A DNA stretch of 64,000 nt from Trachythela sp. YZ-2020 (GCA_016169945.1 JADLSH010000318.1:1336501-1400500); one strand, 5' to 3'; positions 12,275 through 23,589 are shown, counted from the stretch's first letter. Notes: generated by a model from the letters alone, not told the origin. Made by a program: numbers and translations.

Positions 12275-14052
12275 ATGGTTAAAAACTATTCTAAAGCGAT
12301 GATTTTAGGTCGAGAGATACCATTAAATGTGGTCGAATCGAATGGTGATACTTCGTTCACAGAAAGTGATGGTTTTTCCTTGTATAATGAGGAATTTATC
12401 GACGCTAGTACGCCAAGACGAGGTCGAAGCGTTTCGTATTTAGAACTAACAAGTCCTTGTAACGAAGTTAGTTTATTATCCGACACAAGTTTACAACGAA
12501 TGCGTTGTTTAAGTCAAAGTATAAGCGACATGAAAATATTACGAGAAAAACAACAAGAACGCAAACATGAGATAGGAGAGTTACTAAATAATGATTTCCT
12601 GAAGGAACACGCAAGAAAATTAAGAGACGCCAGGGATAAGATTAAGATGCTTGAAGCGAAATATCAAAGTCAACAACGCACACGCACCAAGTTTGAAACT
12701 TCGAGTTTGGATAAAAAGAGAAGGAGTTCAGGATTGGAGGGAAGAAATGAGAGTTTAGTCTTCACAGGGAATACAGGTGAGTCAATAAGCAATAACTAAA
12801 CTTTATTTATACTGGATAGCTCTATCAGTTGTAAACTGTTCACCCTAGGCCAAGAGGTCCAGTAAGGGTCATCTCTTATTAGTCCATTATTCCTACAGGA
12901 GGGAACCAGGAGAAAACCTGTCTGGAAGCACTCTTCTCACATGTGATTGAGCTGCGAAAGAGGTCACATTTCAACTCGTATTAGCATTATTTAGCTAGCT
13001 TTCATCGCATCTCCTCTATGTTTGACTAAGGCTTAAAATTTGCATATTTTGTCACACTTGAACTAAACCATCAGTCACACCCTTAGGCGAGGAAGAAACT
13101 GATGGATACAGTGGGACAGTGTCACTGACCCAAGTACAAAATGTGTCAACACAAGAACAAAATGAGATAACCCAATTGTCATCATTTGGCTCAAACAGAC
13201 AGAGAACGATGGGAAGAATTCCTGAAAATCTGGACTGGAATCGTAATTGTTGCTATGGAGATGAAGGTATGTCACTGATCTCAAAAACAACTGGAATAAG
13301 TACTTATTGGTCAGTTTCGGCAAGCGTAAAGAGGGAAACAATAAATAGCAAACTAATATCCTTTGTGTTCTGTAGGAAGCACTACACACCATCTCACACC
13401 AAGAAAACATTCAAGACCAAACCCCACAACCACTAGCACAAAATGGCGCAGTATGCCGAACCTGTCTACTGGCGAAACGACTTCTCTCGACAACCGAATA
13501 TTAATGTACGGCGAGGCAATACCGCTTGACCCAACTGCTAAAAAACACCACACAAAATTCACCCGAAAATCTGGCTTCTACAAAGTCAACGAGAGCGCGG
13601 GAGAAAATCCATGTCACTCAACCAAAAAACGAAAATTTCGAGAAAAATTGTTTGGCAAAAAAGGCACATCTAAGTCCAAGAAAAATTCTAAAAAACTCGT
13701 CAGTTCTCCGACAGAAGGCCTCGCTTTAGGTAGAATAGTGAGATGCCATCCCAGTGTAGAAACTGCTTATATTATTGAACTAAACACACCAGATAAAGGG
13801 ACATTTGGATTCAACATTGGTAAAGGATACGAGGAACGTGAAGACGGTATATTCGTGTGTAAAATTGTGGGCAAAAAGGCCGAGAAATTTTTGGGTGGAC
13901 TTCTACATGTGAGTGATGAAATTTTGGAGATTAATAGCACAAGCGTGAGAGAGGAAAGTTTAGCATTTGCTCAGAAACTTATAAAGAATGCAGACAAATT
14001 AGAGTTAGCTATTTTGCCTTATAGCTCGCGTAAAGAGCAGCAGATGGCCTAG
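12275..14052 (+). CDS. Unnamed PDZ-domain protein, three exons
   Basis: The exons are 12275-12776, 13087-13266 and 13376-14052, joined in phase 1 each time: 1359 nt, 452 residues. Residues about 80-150 are charged and probably helical or coiled (DMKILREKQQERKHEIGELL, LRDARDKIKMLEAKYQ). The middle is polar and low in order. A basic block (KKRKFREKLFGKKG, KSKKNSKK) precedes the C-terminal PDZ domain at about 350-445, with a GFNIGKG carboxylate-binding-loop equivalent in place of GLGF and the core GLLHVSDEILEINS. That core closely resembles the PDZ domain of PAR-6 (GLLxVSDEILEVNG). No CRIB or PB1 domain is present, so it is not PAR-6. PDZ domains bind C-terminal peptides; the partner here is unknown. 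The start codon is the first ATG of the open frame, and an upstream coding exon cannot be excluded. Confidence 0.82.
12805..12970 (-). repeat. SINE family B copy in PDZ-gene intron 1
   Basis: From the tail (TACTGGATAGCTCTATCAG) through GGTCCAGTAAGGGTCATCTC to a truncated head (GAAGCACTCTTCTCACATGTG). The tRNA-like portion is degraded. Confidence 0.6.
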
Positions 14053-14334
14053 TCCACTGGATTATATATAGTTGGGCTAGGTTTGTTAAAACTAAATGTG
14101 GTCCAATGTACTATTTCTGTAAAAATAGTTGGTTTTCACAAGGAATAACAAAAAAGAAAAGCTAAATGTATAGTTGCTGATGGATATATTTAAATAGTAT
14201 TTTTATGATATATATTAATATAAGCGTGATACATGTTTAAATATTATTTTGTGCTATATAAGTATTCTATGAACATATAGACAGACGGTTCAGTAAATTT
14301 CCAATAAGTTTCCGACGCGCTCAGAGGCAACCTT

Positions 14335-14545
14335 ACGCCTGGTTTTCACTGTGACATAAGCGTAAGCAGCAAACGTAAGCATAAGCGTAAGAGCGGAACG
14401 CTTTGATGTGCTTAAGCGTAAGCGCAACAGATAAGCGTAAGCGCAACAGAACGGAAGGTTTTGATATCCTTACGTTAATGTCGGAACATTTGATCTATTT
14501 ATGCTTACGCTTATGCTTGCGTTGTAGTGAAAACCAGGCTTTAAT
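14335..14545. mobile_element. MITE with GCCTGGTTTTCACT ends
   Basis: The left GCCTGGTTTTCACTGTGAC and right GTAGTGAAAACCAGGC are inverted copies. The arms go on with repeated ATAAGCGTAAGC motifs and their complements. There is no open frame of note. Confidence 0.7.
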
Positions 14546-14654
14546 ATACACCTATTCTCATTTCTTGTCAACAAACAAGATGGGTTTACAACAGGAACTA
14601 TGAGAACTATGCTACAGAGTTGATACTACAGAGTTGAGAAAAAAAATATTGGAT

Positions 14655-14770
14655 GAGGTTTTTGTGATATCCGGAATTATCAAGGTCAAGGTAAGTGTTA
14701 TCAGGCGAAGCCGAAGGCTGAGGCTGATAACACTTACCGAGACCTTGATAATATACCGGATATAACAACG
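14655..14770. repeat. Short foldback around a GATATCCGG / CCGGATAT pair
   Basis: ATATCCGGAATTATCAAGGTC and GTAAGTGTTATCAG on the left are mirrored by CTGATAACACTTAC and GACCTTGATAATATACCGGAT on the right, around a CGAAGCCGAAGGCTGAGG loop. Confidence 0.65.
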
Positions 14771-15352
14771 AATTCAATAATTGTCTTATTATACATTGCA
14801 TTGTTACTAAACTCCTTCGAAAAACAACGATTTAAATTCTGTCGCACAAAACAACGTTTAGTTCTAAAATATTGGGGTAAAAACCATTTATAGAATTAAA
14901 ACAAGAACGACAAAATATTAGAAACCTAATTTACTTACTATAGTTCTGATAAAAGTTTCAAAAGAGTGTATTTTTTTACACAAAAACTTAAAAAAAACAT
15001 CGTTTATTCAGGTTGTTTTTCTTGTTTTTATTCTTGTAGGTAGGCTCTTTATGTAGCCCTACACGAAATGTATAATTTAACCCCCACCCTAACCTCAATC
15101 CTAACCAACCCTAACCCTATATATAATCACAGACATAACTCGTGTCTAGGGCTACATAAAGAACCAACCTTCTTGTATGTAAAGCTGCCGCTCGCTAAAA
15201 TGTACGTACTGCGGGCTCAACCTACAGATAACTGAGTTATCTGCTAGGTTGCGTGATTGCCATATTGAATTGTAAGCAATTAGCCAATCAGAAGACACGT
15301 AGTGACTACAATGTATAATAACAATTTTTAAACAATTTGTTGAATTGCAGGA

Positions 15353-15850
15353 TGATAAGAGGTTGTTGGAACAACTTGTAACAGGTTACTGCAAGAGTCA
15401 TCAACCTTGTAGTAAGTCTGCTGCAATTCTGTAACAACTTGTTAACAAGTCGCTGAAATACAGGGGCCAGTTGTTCAAAAGCCGGTTAACTACCCTGGGT
15501 TAGTGGTAACTTTCATACAAGTTTCCCGACATCGGTTATATTAATATGAATACTTTTTTCTATCAACCTTGTACTGGGCGATAGAAGTTTTTGTTTATAA
15601 AGTTTTGAAATAAACAAACATGTAGAAGTATACAAACCAGAACAGCAGATTAAAATTTAACCCGGGGTTAGCGTTAACCGGCTTTTGAACAACCGGCCCC
15701 AGGACGATAACAAGTTGTTGGAATAACTTGTAACAATTCTGTAAAGTTGATTAACAAGCTTGTAGCAGGTTGTCAAAAAACCGTTGATATCGGCTTGTTG
15801 AAATAACCTTGTAGCATGTCTGCTGTAAGATTGTAACAACTTGCGCGTGT
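15353..15850. mobile_element. Nested pair: GGGGCCGGTTGTTCAAAAG MITE inside a CAAGTTGTTGG repeat
   Basis: At about 15473-15703 a foldback element has ends GGGGCCAGTTGTTCAAAAGC and GCTTTTGAACAACCGGCCCC, each followed inward by CGGTTAAC. It interrupts a repeat of the GATAACAAGTTGTTGGAACAACTTGTAAC type whose halves lie at 15353-15472 and 15704-15850. An uninterrupted relative is at about 49020-49160, so the foldback came second. Confidence 0.65.
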
Positions 15851-15916
15851 TTACAACGGCACTGTGAATACAACCACAGGCAACCCATGTGACAGAGACT
15901 ACTTCATACATTGTCA

Positions 15917-18900
15917 TTACCTCATAGTTTGTTCCCACAGGACAACACTTCTATCAGCACTAGTACTAAGAAATGAATACTCACTCGGGTGCCAACGACA
16001 TTGTATGACTTTGTCCCTGTGTCTTCCAACAACGTACGTGTCAGACAACATCTCGCTGCTGTTGTATTGTACAGCGGTAATTGCCACGCATGCGTCGTAC
16101 GAACCAGTGAGGATGTGCCGGGAGTCTGGGGAGAAGCGAATAGATCTGCAGTCCATTTCGTGAGGATTAAATGAAGTAATTGATTTCCTCGCTCCAACAT
16201 CGTAGACAATGCATTGACCGTTGTCATCCGCTGTTGAAGAGAAACAGAATTGCGATTCACGTGACAGCGAACTGTTTTTCCTAGACGTCAGTATGGATCG
16301 TCACGTGCAGGCCCAGTGCCACTACTGCACAAGTAGGGAACTTTACTAAACTAAACTGACTTTATTTATACTGGATAGCTCTATCAGTTCTAAACTGTTC
16401 TCCCTAGACGTCCAGTAAAAGCTATCTCATATTGGTCCAGTGTTACTACAGGAAGAAACCTAAAATAAACCAACTTTATTTATACTGGATAGCTCTATCA
16501 GTTCTAAACTGTTCTCCCTAGAGGTCCAGTAAAAGCTATCTCATATTGGTCCAGTGTTACTACAGGAGGAAACCTAAACTAAACTAACTTTATTTATACT
16601 GGATAGCTCTATCAGTTCTAAACTGTTCTTCCTAGAAGTCCAGTAAGAGACATCCCTTATTGATCCAGTGTTACTACAGGAGGAAACCTAAACTAAACTG
16701 ACTTTATTTATACTGGATAGCTCTATCAGTTCTAAACTGTTCTCCCTAGACGTCCAGTAAAAGCTATCTCATATTGGTCCAGTGTTACTATAGGAAGAAA
16801 CCTAAAATAAACCAACTTTATTTATACTGGATAGCTCTATCAGTTCTAAACTGTTCTCCCTAGAGGTCCAGTAAAAGCTATCTCATATTGGTCCAGTGTT
16901 ACTACAGGAAGAAACCTAAAATAAACCAACTTTATTTATACTGGATAGCTCTATCAGTTCTAAACTGTTCTCCCTAGAGGTCCAGTAAGCGCCATCTCTT
17001 ATTGATCCAGTGTTACTACAGGAGGAAACCAGAGAGAAAACCTGCGGAGTCAAACGGGAAAAACTGTTCTCACATGTGATTGACAGAGGTGATTTTATAA
17101 TCAGAAAGCCGCGTATTACAGGAATCAAACCCTGGTATCAGAGGGGAAAGGAACATGCACTAACAACTGTGCCATCAACGAGTTCTGAGTTGTTTGAACA
17201 GACATGAACAATGTTGTGTTGCATGCTACACATACCTGAAGCTAACAACAGAGAATGTGTTGTACCATAATTAAAACACACTGACGTCACACAGCTACTA
17301 GTCGCTATCACATCAATACATTTCGCCATTCTTAGGTCCCACAATCGAACAGTCTTGTCCGCTGACCCAGAACACAGCAAGTGAGCCTGATTGCTAGCAA
17401 ACACCGCCATAATGTTCCCAGAATGCCCTTGGAGTGATGAATAACTCTGTCCAGTGTGGCAATCGGACAGGTATATAAGACCACCTCCTAAAATGAAAGT
17501 TACATAAATAGACCGAATCAGCTAACGTATGCTTATACCGTTGCCACCCAGTTCACATTGGATAAAGCCAGTCAAACGAGAACAACAGGCTTTCCATTCA
17601 AGCCGTCCTAGTTACCTATCGGAAGACATCGAACGAATACAGAAAAGAGCGCTACAAATTATCTATCCCTACGAGGATTACAGAGAAGCGTTGAAAATGG
17701 GGAACCTAGAAACATTAAAGCACCGTAGAGAGAGGTTATGCGTAAATCTGTTTCGTGAAATTGAAGAAAACGAAGATCATAAACTTCATGTACTTTTACC
17801 AGAAATGAACAAGGTTGTTCATAACTTCAGAACAATTAGGAAATACAATCTCCCAATGATTAGAACTAATAGATTTAAAGACTCTTTTATTCCCGAGTAT
17901 GCATCACGGAAGGAAATGTAAATACGAATAAATTTTAAATATTTAGTTATCTAATTTAGTCAAATCTTGTATATATAGCAAATTTTTTAACTGAACATTA
18001 AGTACTACATACGTTGTAAATTTTTACTATATTCAACCAATTGTAATTCAGTCTTAGGACTGCAAAAATTGAGTTATTAAACGATTCATCTATCTATCCA
18101 TCTATCTACAAGAGTTGACTGGATATTACCGCGCGTACCAGTCAAACGAGAAAACAACTCCCATCTACTCTCATCAAAATTTGAACCTGCGTCAGAGTTG
18201 GCGATCAAACGCGAGCGAGAGTTGCAACTCTCATCGACACTCATCAACTCTCATACTCGTTTGACGGGGGCTTAACTCGCATGCCTAGTTACCACTGTTC
18301 TGATAATGAAGGCATGGAATGGGAGTGAATTGGGTGAATGGGAGTAAATTGGGTGAATAGGAATAAACACGCGTTAGCTGAACTGGTTGAAAGTTCTGCC
18401 TAAAAAAACCATATCCTACCTGCACCGCCCGATGCTAAAACGGGATGCCCTCCCGCAGCTGTGTTCACAAACGTCAGATCTCTAATAGTTCCATTATGTA
18501 TTACCAATTCCATCTGATCTTCTACATTTACTGGACTATCTTCGTTAAATCTTAACAGTTTAACTGTCTTGTCGTTCGAGCCCGTTGCAATGATGTCGCC
18601 ATTTGAACTGAACGCAACACAGTACACTGAACCTTTGTGTACTGACGTTTTTTGACACACAACTTCGAGTTCGGGAGTGTCTTGTTCTTTCCTGGATTAA
18701 AGACATACGTAGATATTAGGGCGACCTTTTCCTTTGTCCGCATACTGTAGCTTAACTATCACGTCAGCAAAAGCTGCGCCGACAAAGGAAAATTCGCTTC
18801 GCGCGAACAAATTCGCCTAGTGGCAAACGGGCTTAAGAGTTTTAAAAATATCTTTCTCGGGTAGTTCAGACACATTAACCACGGCAGCTTATTGTAGAAT

Positions 18901-21900
18901 ACTACCTACACTGGACCACCACGTTTGAGATATCTTTTTCAGGTGGTTCAGACATGACAGCTTATTGTAGAATACTACCTACATTGGACCATCACGTTTG
19001 AGATATCTTTTTCAGGTAGTTCAAACACAAACCACGGCAGGTTGTTGTAGAATACTATCTACACTGGACCCCACATATAGATACTTTAAATACAAAACCT
19101 TACCCATCAAAATAACGAGATTCATTCTTGCGACAAATCTTCAGTACTTTCGAGTTCGTCCCAACAGCAACGTAGTCTCCATTGGGATGAAACGCTACAG
19201 CACGTATCGCTTGAGTGTCCGCTAACACGGCCGACCTTTGAAAGGTCAACGGAGCATTCTTTGAGCTTCGAAGTAATTCGTCTGCATCGTTTAGGGTAGG
19301 TGTTTTAGAAGATTTGGAATTTACCGCACTAGGAGTGTTTTTTATGCTGGAAATATCTTGAAATCTTGAATGTTTAGAATCAGTCTGAACTGGTCTGGGG
19401 GAACGAGTATCCTGTATCGCGCTATGAGGAGTATTTGGTGTAGAATAGTTCTGATACCTGGAATTTCTAGAATTAGTTTCTACAATAGCGGGAGAATGAA
19501 TAGAATTGTTTCTATCAGTGTTTTTAATGCTGGAAATAGCTTGAAATCTTGAATCCTTCGCATCATTCCCATTTGCAAAAGGTTTAGTTGCAGAACTTTG
19601 ACAACTCGCTTCCCTTGGGTCACTCCCTAATTTTTCTTTCGCAAAGTCATCGACTTCAGCAGGTTTTATTGTAGGATTTACGTAAACCTTAGGCTGTTTG
19701 GAGGAACAGGTATCTAAACCCACGTCAATGTTGTTGGTTAGGGTAGTTCCTAAGTCTTTAGAGTCACTTTCTATTTTTGCGTTGTTTTCATTTTGGAAAA
19801 CTGTGTTCACCAAAGACCTTCGTACAGCGAACTGTTTTGCACCAGAAGCTTTTGGGGTTTGTCCACTCTAAAATAAATACAGATTTAACCATAAATTTTG
19901 AGGAAAGAAGAGGTCAGAAGATGTGGGGTGATAGACATTGCAGAGAAGATGAGGGAAGCATGGCTGAAATGGTATGAACATGTAATAACAATTAGATATG
20001 AAGGAAAACCAGTCAGAGTCATTATGGAATAAGAAGAAGATATGGGGTGGTAGACATTGCAGAGAAGGTGAGGGAAGCAAGGCTAAGATGGTATGGACAT
20101 GTAATAAGAAGAGATGAAGGAGAGCCAGTCAGAAACATTATGGAAAGAAGAGATCACAAGATATGAGGTGTTAGACATTGCAGAGAAGGTGAGGGAAGCA
20201 CAGCTGGGATGGTATGGACACATAACAAGAAAAGATGAAGGAGAGCCAGTCAAATATGGAATGAAGAGATCAGAAGAAGATGTGGGGTGATAGACGTCAC
20301 CGAGAGTGTGAAGGAAACAAGGCTAAGATGGCATGGACATGTAATAAGAGATGAAGGAGAGCCAGTCAGAGACATTATGGAAAGAAGAGATCAGATAAAG
20401 ATATGGGGTGGTAGACATTGCAGAGAAGGTGAGGGAAGCACAGCTGGGATGGTATGGACACATAACAAGAAGAGATGAAGGAGAACTGGTCAGATATTAT
20501 GGAATGAAGAGATCAGAAGAAGATGTGGAGTGATAGACATTGCAGAGAAGGTGAGGGAATCCAGGCTGAGATGGTATGGACATGCGAGAAGAGATGAAGG
20601 AGAACTGGTCAGATATTATGGAGAGAAGAGATCAGAAGAGGACATGGGGTGGTAAACATTGCGGAGAAGGCAAAGAAAGCAAGGCTGATATGGTATGGAC
20701 GTGTAATAAGAAGAGATGAAGGAGAGCCAGTCAGAGATATTATGGAAAGAAGAGATCAAAAGAGGATATGGGGTGATAAACATTGCAGAGAAAGCAAAAG
20801 AAAGCAAGGCTGAGATGGTAAGGATGAAGGGGAGTAAGGTTAGTGTGTTCAAAAGCATTTCCACATACATCTGTATCTGGTCTAGCATTTCCTTCTCTTG
20901 GCGGATTTCCTTTTGGTTGTTGAGATTGCCGAAGTGGAACATCATTTCGAGAAAATGTTTGTTCAGATGTGACGGGTGATGCTGGTAAAGGCGCTGTGAA
21001 GGATTGACGTTCGGCTTTAGGTGTGCTGGAATAGAAAATTGTGACAGGTTATTATCCATGTGCCTATCACCACTGAGGTTCAATTCCCATAAAAGAAGAG
21101 TGCTAACCTTCCAGTTTCACTCTACCACACACCACAGGTTTTCTCCAGGTACTTCAGTTTTCCCTGTGATAACACTGGAGCAATATAAGGGATTACCCTT
21201 ACTGGACCTCTAGGGAGAACAGTTTAGAACTAGTAGAGCTAACCAGCAGTATAAACAAAATTAGTTTTATACCTTGTATTAAAAGCTCCTGAACCATCAG
21301 TCAACTTCACCAACCCTGGGGGTAAGCAAGTGTTCACAGGGGTCTTAGGCACACCTGCAGACCCAGGTGTCGATGACGAACTCTTCTTTGTCAGCATTTC
21401 ATTCGGGATACTGATTGTATTAGGGCGGGTCCCTTGCAGGGAAGATATACTTTGCAGATTCTCTCCATCCTTTTGTCTGTGACTATTGTCTTCATTCTGC
21501 CTAAAAACTTCATCTTTAAGATCTGTTTGAACAGTTTGAGGACCCTTGCGGCTTTCAAAATTTTCTGTTAATAACCTCAAGTTTTGAATGCTCTTCTTTA
21601 CAGCTTCTAAGCTTCTCGTTGCAGCAGACTCGTCAGAATTAGCTTCGTTTGTTCTCATATCTTTAATCCTGCCACTTTCCCTCGCTAAGCTTGCACTCTC
21701 GGCTAGTTGCTCGTATAACTCTCGTTGACGTTGTTTGTGTTCTTCCAACTGTTGCAAAACTAAGTTCTGTTGATCACGCCAAACTTTCCTCGGCGATAGT
21801 GCTCCTTTACTCGATGAAACATTAGACACATGACCACCATGTGCATCTGGATACATTTCACCATTTCTCAGAAACACTTCTTGCTCATTTGAGGACAACT

Positions 21901-22957
21901 TTTGGTTCATATTTGAGATACCTAATTGTTCATTTGCATTCTCGGCAAACTCAAATTCTGCAAATGATTGTGAGACATCTCGCATATCGAAATCTAAAAC
22001 GGTTGGCTTGCATGATGGAAAATCACCAAAACGCTTCCGTCTCTCATCCCTACCCTTCTGGGAAAGAACTTTTGCTGGCGACTTTAGCTCAATTGTCAAA
22101 CTTCGACTAAGAGAGTTATTTTTGAGATCAGAATTAACCCTACTCTGTTTTCGTTTTTCAACCTGAAGGTCAAAATTGAGCTCCTCAAATGGTTCCACAA
22201 AACTTTCTTTTGAAAGGCTATGCAACCACGAGTAAAAATTCCCCGTACTTTTAAGTGACTGTTTCCGAAAAAGGTCAACTTTTATGTCAGTTAGTGATAG
22301 GTCGGACACACTCATTTTCCCCATTGCCTGTTTCTGACAAAACTCAATGCAGTTTTCATAAAGCGAACCTTTAAATAGCAGAGTTAATAATCTATCTTCT
22401 GATCCCAAATTGTTGTTAGCTAAATTTTGCTCTCCAATAGGGATAAATTGTTTTAATAGTGCTAACATTTCTTCAAAAAGTTGCATTCTTGATGAATCAA
22501 CACTCCAGTTACAAAACTCGGGTTCAGTGCAAAGAGACGGTACAGATAAATACCAGTACAGTTTATTGTACTCTTCCTTAAATGTACAGTACCGTTCCAA
22601 ATTTTGAAGACACGCTAATAATCTGTCCCGCAGAGCTGGTTCATCCTTAATGCAGTTTCCTTCACATTTTTCAAATAATATTTCTAAATATTCCTGTTTT
22701 GCAACAAGAAAGTTAAATCTACGGTACTCGAAGGCCGGGATGTCCGCTAACGGTTCGCCAAATTCTCTAACAGCTGCCCAATCGCCATCTAAAACTAAGT
22801 CACGAAAAAAATTGATGTTTTCGGAGTAAGGATTAGTGTTTACTCCCGTCTCCTTTTCCAGCGATCTAGCAGATTTATAATACTTTTTAGAGCTGAGAAA
22901 TTCTAGTACTAGTTGAAGGATGTGCTCTTCTTGTAAGGATATTTTCTTGGACGCCAT
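15917..22957 (-). CDS. WDR47: WDR47 (nemitin-like LisH-CTLH-WD40 protein), six coding exons
   Basis: A microtubule-associated scaffold known from neurons. Coding exons in order: 22957-21273, 21025-20869, 19867-19104, 18691-18420, 17487-17236 and 16230-15917. Total 3444 nt, 1147 residues, some 200 more than the vertebrate protein as I recall it. LisH lies at about 8-40 (HILQLVLEFLSSKKYYKSA) and CTLH at about 45-105. A long linker rich in Q, E and S follows. The WD40 propeller starts near 835 (LADTQAIRAVAFHPNGDYVA). Blades are visible as HKGSVYCVAFSSNGDIIATG, LCSGSADKTVRLWDLR, IRFSPDSRHILTGSYD and FLSTSADRSVVLW, seven in all. The ATG (MASKKI) follows a splice acceptor four bases upstream, so a 5' untranslated exon is likely; an in-frame ATG at 22978 lies in that intron. 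The linker exon 19867-19104 contains a repeated SRFQ-ISSIKNT motif. Confidence 0.95.
16345..17190 (-). repeat. Array of SINE-B tails ending in one full head
   Basis: Six copies of a unit of about 113 bases start with TTTATTTATACTGGATAGC (near 16357, 16471, 16586, 16702, 16815 and 16929). Each contains CTGTTCTCCCTAGA and TCCAGTGTTACTACAGGA. Only the last copy continues into the SINE body and tRNA-like head (to about 17190). The array lies in the last intron of WDR47, on the same strand as the gene. Confidence 0.85.
17529..18116 (+). mobile_element. 5'-truncated non-LTR retrotransposon, C-terminal RT fragment
   Basis: An open frame to 17921 encodes the C-terminal end typical of CR1/jockey-like LINE polymerases: SYLSEDIERIQKRALQIIYP, LETLKHRRERLCVNLFREI, then RKYNLPMIRTNRFKDSFIP before the stop. 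There is no catalytic core, so this is a dead 5'-truncated copy. A short 3' untranslated segment ends in a (ATCT)n tract at about 18090-18112, the kind of tail left by target-primed integration. It sits antisense in a WDR47 intron. Confidence 0.8.
18845..19078. repeat. 80-bp dispersed repeat, three tandem units
   Basis: Three units carry TCTTTTTCAGGTAGTTCAGACA, GCTTATTGTAGAATACTACC and GACCACCACGTTTGAGATAT, with minor differences. It is the largest array of this family here and ends about 25 bases from the donor of the 764-nt WDR47 exon. Confidence 0.75.
19900..20830. repeat. 120-bp minisatellite derived from a reverse-transcriptase tail
   Basis: About eight units of 118-122 bases start at GGGGTGATAGAC-like motifs near 19922, 20042, 20163, 20282, 20403, 20524, 20645 and 20767. 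Each contains GAGATGGTATGGACATGTAA and GATGAAGGAGAGCCAGTCAG. On the plus strand a unit translates as DIAEKVREARLRWYGHVIRR, then DEGEPVRDIME. That is the conserved C-terminal segment of LINE polymerases (the RLRWxGHVxR motif). The frame is broken in most copies. It lies in WDR47 intron DNA between the 157-nt and 764-nt exons. Confidence 0.8.
21095..21250 (+). repeat. SINE family B copy in WDR47 intron
   Basis: Sense-strand copy: CAGGTTTTCTCCAGGTACTTCAG, AACACTGGAGCAATA, then GGACCTCTAGGGAGAACAG and the tail. Its right end lies some 20 bases from the donor of the large first coding exon. Confidence 0.65.
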
Positions 22958-22977
22958 CAGGCTGAAAATAGAAATCA

Positions 22978-23589
22978 TATATATTTTTCACAACGAGTGA
23001 AGGCCGCCATATTTACTCTATGGAAACGTCAACTTTGTAATTTATGAGAAACACATACACGAAAAGGAGATCGGGGAATAGCGCAGGTTTACGAGTTGGT
23101 ACGTCAATTTACGAGTTATGGAATAAATTTTGCTAAATATATAAATTAACCTAAATTAACATAAATATATAGCTTCCGTGTTTAGTCATGCAGGTTAGTG
23201 CACTGTTTTTTATGGGGCCTCGTTTTGGTACAAGATCAAAAGCAAGGTCAGGTGTTTTTTCACTTTCCTTTTATTGCATAAAGTTTCGTTTAGGATAAGG
23301 TCAACCTTCTATTCTCTTACTTTCTGAAAACAAATTTTAAAAATATTTTATCATTGTTCCCGCACATTACTGGTTGCAAACACCATTTTCCGCACGTAAG
23401 TTCTATTTTTAGCTTGAATACATTAACTCATCACTCGGTCCATATATGGAGTGTATGACCATATATGGTAAAAGTATCATAATTTACTAATGACGTCACG
23501 GTAATTATGCGCATAATTATACCATATTCGGTAATGCGCGAACCTTCGTTTTACTGGCATTATGGCATAGTTTTGCAGACAAAGGCAAA
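22978..23589. promoter_or_regulatory. Shared WDR47/DAXX divergent promoter region
   Basis: The two start codons are 633 bases apart and point away from each other. The DAXX-proximal half contains two perfect CArG boxes, CCATATATGG, at 23440-23449 and 23459-23468. It also has a perfect CRE, TGACGTCA, at 23491-23498, and an 18-base palindrome, TAATTATGCGCATAATTA, at 23502-23519. The DAXX start itself sits in CAAAATGGCG, which resembles a YY1 site. The motif matches are seen; their use as regulatory sites is inferred. Confidence 0.5.

Larger units (their letters stand above)
14053..15916. other. Convergent intergenic region between PDZ gene and WDR47
   Basis: No gene is seen; both flanking genes end here. 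It holds three palindromic elements (14335-14545, 14655-14770 and 15470-15705), a short CCTAACCC-like tract near 15080-15120, and the AACAAGTTGTTGGAACAACTTG repeat split by the 15470-15705 insertion. Confidence 0.5.

Noticed and set aside
17529..17921. 130-residue plus-strand gene in a WDR47 intron
   Set aside because: The sequence is the C-terminal piece of a LINE polymerase with a 3' (ATCT)n tail; it lacks any catalytic motif and is not a host gene.
20616..21083. 155-codon minus-strand frame including MNLSGDRHMDNN
   Set aside because: Most of it is antisense to the RT-derived minisatellite; the real WDR47 exon here (21025-20869) is read in a different frame that fits both neighbouring exon phases.
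22958..22978. WDR47 start at the upstream in-frame ATG (MISIFSL)
   Set aside because: A TTTCTATTTTCAG acceptor separates this ATG from MASKKI, so the upstream codons are probably intronic.
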